This document shows, in pieces, positions 19,055-24,734 of a stretch of DNA of 24,734 nt; position 1 is the stretch's first letter, and the number at the start of each line of letters is the position of its first letter. Under the pieces are notes generated by a model. That model was not told the DNA's origin and made no database searches. It saw only the letters and a list, made by a program, of their open reading frames with translations. The stretch covers positions 90,981,484 to 91,006,217 of the forward strand of contig JBOZIK010000001.1 of the NCBI GenBank assembly GCA_051453625.1, written 5' to 3'. Made by a program: the position numbers and the translations under genes. The DNA is from Welwitschia mirabilis. Taxonomy: Eukaryota; Gnetophyta; Gnetopsida; Welwitschiales.

Positions 19055-19972
19055 TGTTAGGATCAAGATATGCTCTAGAGGGGGAGTAAATAGAGTATTT
19101 TAAAAATGAATCACAGATAACTTTAAATTCTTTCTAAAACAAATATAAAATTAGTAGTAAGAAATCAAATAATAAAAGACACCAGGATTTATAGTGGTTT
19201 GACAACCAACCTACTCCACTCTCAGGGGACAATAGCTACTACTAGCCTCCTAGTTTCATTAACACTATCGATCTATATAGCTTCCTTCTTTTTCTTCTTC
19301 ACTTCAAGAAAAGGACACGATAGTATAATAGAGCTCAACCTAGGAAGCAATCAAATCGGAAGCAAGATGGAGAATCTGATGGGAAAGTATCTTAGCAATG
19401 CACGATACATTAGCAGTGAGAAGTACAAAAAAACGATTGCCAGTTTAGCATAAATGATCTTTTCTAGAATAGAGAGATTACACAATGTTAGAACAGATAA
19501 CCTAGATTTGTACATAAATCTTCTATTTATCTTTTGTCTTCTAGTCGGATATCCTATGGATAAGCTAGACGTCCTATGTTTAACATAGGAACTACTCGGA
19601 CGTCCTATACTGAGGGTCGAATGTCCTAACTTTTTGACGTAAGAATTACTCGAACGTCCCAGAGAAAGGATTGGACATTCCATCTTCAATTTTTTTGTGC
19701 AAAGCAATTTCGTAGTTGGACATCCTAGGCTGATAGGTTGGACGTCCCACTTTGAATTCTGTATTGATTGATGGGTTGGATGTCCCGATTTGAATTTTGT
19801 ATTCTACTTATTCTATTGGCTGACTTGAACGTCTTAATGGGAATGGTTAGACATCCCAATATAAATTTGTCCTTAGTTTTAGCTTTTGTTCTCAAGATTT
19901 TTCTTTATTTAGTCTTTAAAGTTGCTTAGTATTCATTATTGAAATTAAAACGTCTTTGGCATTTTTGCAACA
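19055..19972 (-). mobile_element. Sirevirus-like copia 5' LTR (918 bp), minus strand
   Basis: On the minus strand the LTR starts TGTTGCAAAAATGCC at 19972 and ends CCTAACA at 19055, so the ends form a TGTT...AACA inverted repeat. The primer site and gag follow on the same strand, which makes it a 5' LTR. U3 (about 19546-19856) holds paired GACGTC-type motifs. AAGATAAATAG (minus, near 19523-19533) could be a decayed TATA box. AACCACTATAAATCCT (minus, 19184-19199) is shared with the LTR at 1738-2888. A 17-base block, TCTTGAGAACAAAAGCT, is shared exactly with the LTR at 24307. Confidence 0.82.
19548..19855. repeat. Array of paired GACGTC-type motifs in copia U3
   Basis: GACGTC or one- or two-base variants (GACATC, AACGTC, GATGTC, GACATT, AATGTC, GATATC) begin at 19548, 19568, 19599, 19620, 19653, 19674, 19719, 19741, 19779, 19828 and 19850. 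They fall into pairs 20-22 bp apart (19548/68, 19599/620, 19653/74, 19719/41, 19828/50). GACGTC is a palindrome with the ACGT core that plant bZIP factors bind; binding here is untested. Confidence 0.8.
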
Positions 19973-20104
19973 GATTACACATTGTTCCTTTACTAATAAA
20001 AATATTAAAAAATTAAAACTTTAAAACCTCAAAACGTGGACATAAGGGAGGCATATTACTTTAATTGATTTCTACCTTTTAGTTCATTTCCACTTCATTC
20101 TTAG

Positions 20105-20260
20105 GTGTTGTGACGGTGCGATGGGGTTCGGGTGAAAGTGCCGGATCCGAGCAAAACATCTAACCGCGATAACATTAAACGATAGCCGGGGATCCATACA
20201 GACATAAACCCAGCTCCGATCGCAACGTAATCGGAAATAAGGGCCTATCGTTGGTTTCAC
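20105..20260 (+). promoter_or_regulatory. CpG-rich island, possible promoter or 5' region of a host gene
   Basis: This stretch carries 14 CpG dinucleotides in about 150 bp, including ACCGCGAT, and is clearly richer in G+C than its surroundings. Neighbouring transposon DNA has lost most of its CpGs. Retained CpG suggests DNA kept unmethylated, such as a gene promoter, or a recent arrival. A purine-rich duplicated stretch and a short ATG frame follow. No core promoter motif is clear. Confidence 0.35.
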
Positions 20261-20293
20261 AGAACAGTTGCAATATTCCCTACTGCCTTATCT

Positions 20294-20373
20294 ATCACCC
20301 AGAATTCCGGACCCAAAAAGGAGGAGAAGAAACATCACCCAGAATTCCGGACCCAAAAAGGAGGAGAAGAAAC
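20294..20373 (+). repeat. Perfect 40-bp tandem duplication
   Basis: A 40-bp unit beginning ATCACCCAGAATTCCGG and ending GGAGGAGAAGAAAC occurs twice with no mismatch (20294-20333, 20334-20373). Forty is not a multiple of three, so this is unlikely to be inside a coding exon. Purine-rich sequence like this is common in plant 5' leaders. Confidence 0.95.
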
Positions 20374-20396
20374 AAACACCATTGGAATTTGGAGCA

Positions 20397-20489
20397 ATGG
20401 ACTGTCATCTAGGTTTTCTTTCAAAGCCTAAGCCCCTTGTAAGCCATTGCCTTGCATTCTCTTTCTACGCCATACATGTTTTCATTTGA
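20397..20489 (+). CDS. Short ORF, possible first exon or uORF (unidentified)
   Basis: ATG at 20397 is the first ATG after the purine-rich duplication. It has G at -3 and G at +4, a good initiation context. It encodes 30 residues starting MDCHLGFLSKPKPL, rich in hydroxylated, basic and hydrophobic residues, somewhat like a transit peptide. A possible splice donor, GTAAG, lies at 20439. I could not find a downstream exon that continues the frame convincingly, and I recognise no protein. It may be noncoding. Confidence 0.2.
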   Translation: MDCHLGFLSKPKPLVSHCLAFSFYAIHVFI

Positions 20490-21375
20490 ACCGTCTCTAT
20501 TCGATAAGCTTACCAGCTTTCCATACTTTCCTAAAATTGTTGTCATTCTTTCCAATTGAAATCCTCGGCCTTAGAGCAGTCAATATAACAGTAATATGTT
20601 CAGTGGAGTCATTATAACAGTGAGGAGAAAGCCGTTTCATTTTTCCTAATGATTTTCAACGGAGTGCTTTCGTTTTGGTTGGTATGCAGCAATTGCTATA
20701 AACTTGCATCGTGAGATTTGCTCCCTTCAAGTGTTGAATTTTGAAGTGTAGATGCGAACTCGTATTAAAAAGTTAATGCCTAGAGCTACACCAAAGCAAT
20801 ATGGCTTGAGAGTTCATCCCTTTCCCTTATAAGCATTTGTTGTCGTCTTAGCTCCGTAACCCTCGGAACAAGATCTGTATTAAGTTCATCGCAGCAACCC
20901 ATAAGTTCTCAATGTCTACAATCAATTTTTTTATTGCAAAACCTGATCTAGCCATTTATTAAATTGTGTTCTAGTCTATGTTTTGCGTCAGCTTAAAAAC
21001 AACAGGCTTTAGATTATCGTTTGTGAAATCAACCCAACGGATATCTTGATGATGTTTAATTTCTGAAAAAAGCGAGCCTTGACAAAGGTTTAACAAAAAT
21101 ATAAAAACATAAAATTTCCGAAACACCTTAAAAAACATGTTTCTTTTTAGGAATATAAAATTGATCTCACATTAATTAGGCTTCCAACATGCAAAGCAAG
21201 TAAAAGACAAAGCATAACAGAGAAGGTGCTTAAAGACTTGGATTGCAACATTAAAACATCTTACTGTAAAACATAAAATGGGGTCTGGCATATAAAACAC
21301 ATTTAATTAGATGGACTGACGGATAGTGCAAAATGATACTAAAGGTACTGATCTTCATCAATGATTCTCACAGCT
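20490..21375. other. Lower-repeat DNA, no gene recognised
   Basis: More mixed composition than the transposon regions, with scattered CpGs and no transposon domain that I can see. A frame from ATG at 20751 (MRTRIKKLMPRATPKQYG) is short and unrecognised. It could be intron or intergenic DNA following the CpG-rich island. Confidence 0.3.
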
Positions 21376-21895
21376 TGTGATCATGAATTATATTATCGCC
21401 CTAAGCATAAATGTTCATGGGACATATTCTTACACTCAGCTGAAATGCTACCTTTTTATGTGTTTCTTTGTCAGGCCGGTTGAAACCAGCTTTGGCATGC
21501 CCACACACATGCTTTATTTCTACCCTCTTTGCAACCTCAGCACTCATTTTCTTAAAGCCAATGTCATAAGAGTTAAGCATTGAAGATCTTATACAGTCAC
21601 TTGCACTGGAACTGAATCTAAATCAAATGTAAACTAATGAGTATTGTACTATAAGATGGTAGGAATTATGGTTTATAATTGTGAGGTCATAGAATATGTC
21701 TATAGGAGCTAAGGTCATAGAATATGTCTATAGGAGCTAACTTTCAGGCTAACACAAGATCAGATGTATGTTTAAAGTTAATGACTAATTAGGGGTAGAA
21801 GAAAAAAAATACATTTATGAAGCATACCATATCAACATCACTTGTTTTGAAACATCAAGTATTTCGTTTACTGTGTCAAATTTGATTATATCACA
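21376..21895 (+). mobile_element. Candidate LTR (520 bp) ending at an intact primer site
   Basis: The right edge, ATATCACA at 21895, is well placed: two bases later comes a perfect initiator tRNA-Met primer site. The left edge is a guess at TGTGATCA (21376), because it gives a TGTGAT...ATCACA terminal inverted repeat. No second LTR was found downstream. The DNA after the primer site holds an ATG (21925) but no recognisable gag, so this may be a non-autonomous or broken element. Confidence 0.4.
21685..21740 (+). repeat. Perfect 28-bp tandem duplication
   Basis: A 28-bp unit starting GGTCATAGAATATGTC and ending GGAGCTAA occurs twice without mismatch (21685-21712, 21713-21740). It lies inside the candidate LTR. 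Confidence 0.95.
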
Positions 21896-21897
21896 AT

Positions 21898-21910
21898 TGG
21901 TATCAGAGCC
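21898..21910 (+). promoter_or_regulatory. Primer binding site for initiator tRNA-Met, intact
   Basis: TGGTATCAGAGCC is the exact complement of the 3' end of plant initiator tRNA-Met as I know it. A 13-base exact match after a CA end is good evidence for an LTR retrotransposon here. Confidence 0.8.
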
Positions 21911-22574
21911 TTATAATCCAATAATGGACCATCAAGGCTATAAAATCTAATGGAGTTTGTCAATGCTACAAGATCAAAACTCCAAGGTAGAAGGAGGCCC
22001 TCTGCATTTAAAGATAATTTCACTGAGGATCTTGGGAGTGTTTGACTCCTTCCAGAAGCCTGTTCAACGAAGAAGATTCTAAAGCAGGGTAGAGCAGAAA
22101 GGGAGAAACCCAAGAAATGACCAGTGACAAACACACCTTTAAAAAAGGGCAAAATTTAGAAGCACATCAAGGTGCAATAACATGCTGATTGCATTAAGAA
22201 AGGATCATTTCAAGTCTTGATCAATTAAAGCCTAGCCTGAATAAGAATATTTTTAAATCCCTTTAAATTTGTTTGAGCTTCCTTTGATAGATGAAACTGC
22301 CTAGTAACAGTTGACTGGGAGGATGAAGTTGGAACTGTACATAAGGGTGAATTGGAAACTCCTAAGGCTTGCTAAGAGGAAGAAGAAGTAGAGCTTGTTA
22401 TTGTTTGTTATAAAATGTGATGGCTGTTCTCAGTGTAAGGCTTCCTTATTGATATAAATGTGGATGGATAACATTTTGGCATTAAGCTTTCAATGGAAGC
22501 ACCTTGAGATTTCTGGGCATTCCGTTTGGAAAAACGAAACATCCCATGTGTCTCTAAAAAAGCGATTTCAAAAG
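21911..22574. other. DNA downstream of the primer site, nothing recognised
   Basis: By position this is the leader and internal region of the element with the intact primer site. Frames are short on both strands and show no gag or pol motif. A non-autonomous element would look like this. Confidence 0.35.
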
Positions 22575-23054
22575 AGGTTTCCTTCCTGTTTGACATGTAT
22601 TACTTCTATCATTCCATGGAGAATCCTCATATGTTTGTTTGCCCAACTTGCTCTACTATGGAAAAGTTTCTTAGGAAGTAATTGCTGGATTTATTTGTTT
22701 TTGAGAAGGCATAAATGTGCTCAGCAAAGAAGAAAATGGAGTCATGTTTAGTAGTTTAATTTCGGGGAAAAAAACAAATTTCAAATATTGCATTGTTTCC
22801 TTAATAAGATTCAAAGGTTTCCTTCTTGTTTCCCATGTATGACTTTTATCATTCCATGGCGAATCCTCATATGCTTGTGTGTCTCAACTTTCTCTACTAG
22901 GGAAAAGTTTCTTGGGAGCTAACTACTGGATTTATTTATTTTTGAGAAGGCATAAATGTGCTTACAATAGAAGAAAATGGTAGTCATGTTTGAAAAAAGA
23001 ATAGTTTCAAATTTCAAATATTACATTATTTCCTCAATAAGATTCTTTATGTAC
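22575..23054 (+). repeat. 240-bp tandem duplication
   Basis: Two head-to-tail copies begin AGGTTTCCTTC at 22575 and 22815. They share long stretches including TTATCATTCCATGG-type and GAGAAGGCATAAATGTG blocks, and both end in a version of AATAAGATTC. Mismatches are scattered with few indels, so the duplication is older than the perfect 28- and 40-bp ones. Frames across it are disrupted in copy two, so I do not call a gene. Confidence 0.9.
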
Positions 23055-23441
23055 AAGCACCTTCGTTGGTTGGTGATTGCAGAAATTGGATTCAAAGAAA
23101 ATAGTGACATTGATAATTTGACTTGTAAACCATCTCTTTCATGCAAGTCGGGTAAGTTGGGCATTGGACGGATCTTTTTGGCCAGACTTCTCATAAGGGA
23201 AAAAATACTGATTCTCAATAGATGCTATTTCTTGAATAGAGTTTACTGGGAAGAGAATCCTTATCAAAATCCAGAGGGAAGATGAGGGAACATGCTAGAA
23301 CTACTAGAATTCAAGGGACTAATAGTTGGACATTAGAACAAAAACTTGTAATGAGGAATTGGGGAACTTCCTAGACTATCCAAGCTTCCACTACAAAAGC
23401 ATTAAAGAAGCTGGACTATTTGTTGCTGCATCACCTCAGAT
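23055..23441. other. DNA between the 240-bp duplication and the MITE, nothing recognised
   Basis: No gene, repeat or terminus that I can support. A 102-residue frame reaching 23285 has no known motif. Confidence 0.35.
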
Positions 23442-23958
23442 CATAGTTGTAAAATGTAGGTCAGATTGTAGATCACTCTTTTGATTTGGAGATTCGGGAT
23501 TGCTAGATCATTATAGAGCATTTTGTGGATCGTTGTGGATTGCAAACATGGAAAAACCTTAGCGTTGAATTTAAAACTTAATAGAATCAATCTAATCTTT
23601 AATTGAAATAAAAAATTAGAGCCTGTAAAATGTTTTCCTACTTATCATTTAATTTACACCTACTTGAGAATGTCAAAATGACCAAAATATTCCATGTATG
23701 TTGGGTTTGAACTTGAAAAATAGCGAATCTCTTTGGATCTTTGCTAGTCTCTCTGGATCTCAACAAATCTCTTTGACTCTTTGCAGATCTCTTCAGATCA
23801 TTGTAGATCACTACAAAATCGATCACCTCAGATCACGATCCAAAGCCTCTGAATCGAGCTGAGGGAATAGCTATCCAAAACTGATTTGGAGTCTTTTTCC
23901 CTGGATTGAGATCCAGATTGCCCAAGATCATGATTCGGATCCAAATTTTACAACTATG
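23442..23958. mobile_element. hAT-like MITE (517 bp)
   Basis: The ends are a perfect 14-bp inverted repeat, CATAGTTGTAAAAT (23442-23455) and its complement (23945-23958). The flanking 8-mers CCTCAGAT and CCACAAAT agree at six of eight positions, as expected for a decayed 8-bp target duplication of the hAT superfamily. The interior is filled with AGATC/GGATC blocks on both sides and shows no transposase, so it would have needed enzyme from elsewhere. Superfamily assignment rests on the 8-bp duplication only. Confidence 0.65.
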
Positions 23959-24306
23959 CCACAAATAGCTTCAACCTTTTCATTCTACAAAGACAAAGAC
24001 CTTTATATTGTAGACTCACATTTACCTACTCAAAAACATGTCCAATGAATTTTTTTGGGGTATAACACTTGGAGCATTAACAATGTTTGTTATAACACGA
24101 GGGCCAAAAATGCATTCTATGAAACATCAAATATATTATAGAGCAGAATTAATATAGGGAGTTTGAATGGTGTTAAATTTTAATAATCGTAGGACATTTA
24201 TTGGTTGTGGACTTGCAATAACCTTTGACTAGTCTAAGGGTGGATAATTTGCCCTTGCAAGATCATCTCTACGTCGGTTTTTATAAAATGGATGAAGACA
24301 GGGTTT
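23959..24306. other. DNA between the MITE and the last LTR
   Basis: AT-rich. GTATAACAC and GTTATAACAC occur about 35 bp apart near 24060-24100. No gene is seen. Confidence 0.3.
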
Positions 24307-24425
24307 TGTTGCAAAGATGTCAAAGACTTTTAGTTTTAATGATGAACACCAATCAACACTTTAGACCGGATGATGAACTTTCTTGAGAACAAAAGCTGAA
24401 ATAAGGTTACATTTATACACACTGG

Positions 24426-24634
24426 GACATCTGGGCTTGTTAACGACGTGAGCAGAAGATTAAATTCAAAGTGGGACATTTGACATATTAGTTTAGGACG
24501 TCTTCGTACAAACTAGTTCCATGCAACCGAATTGAAGATGGGACGTTCAACTTATAAAACGGGATGTTCGGCCCTGTAAGCAGTTTTCTGTACCTAATCA
24601 AATGGGGACGTCTGACCCATCAATCTGGAACATC
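24426..24634 (+). repeat. Four pairs of GACGTC-type motifs in U3
   Basis: Motifs begin at 24426 and 24445 (19 bp apart), 24475 and 24497 (22), 24542 and 24563 (21), 24607 and 24629 (22). Most are preceded by GGG or GG and followed by TG or TC. Intact GACGTC is at 24497 and 24607. Confidence 0.82.
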
Positions 24635-24648
24635 TGAGTTCCAGCGGA

Positions 24649-24690
24649 AACGACATATTCGTTGGCCTGCATAACGTGTTTTCCAACACG
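24649..24690. repeat. Two inverted repeats at the end of the U3 array
   Basis: AACGA-CATAT-TCGTT (24649-24663) and CGTGTT-TTCC-AACACG (24675-24690) are perfect short inverted repeats 11 bp apart, each with CpG in the stem. They follow directly on the paired motif array. Sirevirus LTRs are reported, as I recall, to carry conserved palindromes in this part. Confidence 0.75.
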
Positions 24691-24734
24691 AAAACGACTA
24701 CTTGTTGGGTTTGCACTGTCTTTTCTTATGCATC

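Larger units (their letters stand above)
24307..24734 (+). mobile_element. Sirevirus-like copia LTR, left part, cut by window end
   Basis: It starts TGTTGCAAAGATGTC and aligns with the minus-strand LTR at 19055-19972 in inverted orientation: same start, the exact 17-mer TCTTGAGAACAAAAGCT at 24381-24397, and the block AAATTCAAAGTGGGAC near 24464. It has the same kind of paired GACGTC motifs. The upstream flanks of the two LTRs differ, which supports the chosen start. Whether it is a 5', 3' or solo LTR cannot be told from this window. Confidence 0.78.

Noticed and set aside
19199-19707. Frames of 84 (+) and 118 (-) residues
   Set aside because: Both fall inside the copia LTR and reflect its motif repeats, not a protein.
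20397-21580. Spliced gene joining donor GTAAG (20439) to acceptor TTTCTTTGTCAG (21474)
   Set aside because: After joining, the frame meets a stop at the third codon of the second exon. No other acceptor was convincing.
22458-23285. ORFs of 97 and 102 residues over the 240-bp duplication
   Set aside because: No domain is recognisable, and copy two of the duplication breaks the frame of copy one.

Overview
This window is repeat-rich DNA from a flowering-plant nuclear genome. The evidence is two Ty1/copia elements of Sirevirus type, two lineages of Ty3/gypsy element, primer sites for plant initiator tRNA-Met, a hAT-like MITE and a dead copy of the cytosolic ribosomal protein gene SA, all in AT-rich DNA with assembly gaps (runs of N). 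No intact protein-coding gene is visible. The species cannot be fixed. The age of the decay suggests a genome that keeps old transposons; an early-diverging angiosperm is only a guess.

Left third (1-10510): a probable nest of three elements, all read on the + strand. First comes the 3' part of a Sirevirus-like copia element: reverse transcriptase end and RNase H, four polypurine tracts, and a 3' LTR that runs into a gap. After two gaps comes a Tekay/Del-like gypsy element: RNase H end, integrase with a D-35-E spacing, chromodomain-like tail, polypurine tract, and a candidate LTR of about 3.9 kb. That LTR abuts, at 9851/9852, the middle of the integrase gene of an older Athila/Tat-type gypsy element.

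Middle (10511-18540): an antisense pseudo-ORF lies just downstream of the Athila/Tat integrase, where Tat-lineage elements keep an extra antisense gene. A 1.5-kb field of degenerate repeats follows. Then comes a second decayed ORF on the + strand, with a resemblance to the plant 'transposon protein' domain and a coiled-coil tail. It runs directly into an intronless RPSA pseudogene. About 2.4 kb of AT-rich DNA follows without recognisable coding content, apart from two candidate TATA boxes and a pair of adjacent hairpins.

Right third (18541-24734): a minus-strand copia gag fragment, a decayed primer binding site and a 918-bp LTR are followed by 4.3 kb of lower-repeat DNA. This holds a CpG-rich island, a small possible first exon, perfect 40- and 28-bp duplications, an LTR end with an intact primer site, a 240-bp tandem duplication and a hAT-like MITE. 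The window ends in a second copy of the same LTR family in the opposite orientation.

Two themes connect the window. (1) Nearly all nonsense codons in the pseudogenes sit where the family has Gln, Arg or Trp, so they are C-to-T or G-to-A changes, as expected from deamination of methylated cytosine. (2) The U3 parts of two different Sirevirus-like LTR families carry repeated pairs of 6-bp CpG palindromes (GTCGAC in one, GACGTC in the other). The two members of a pair are about 20-22 bp apart, or two turns of the helix. This is the best candidate here for an undescribed regulatory arrangement.
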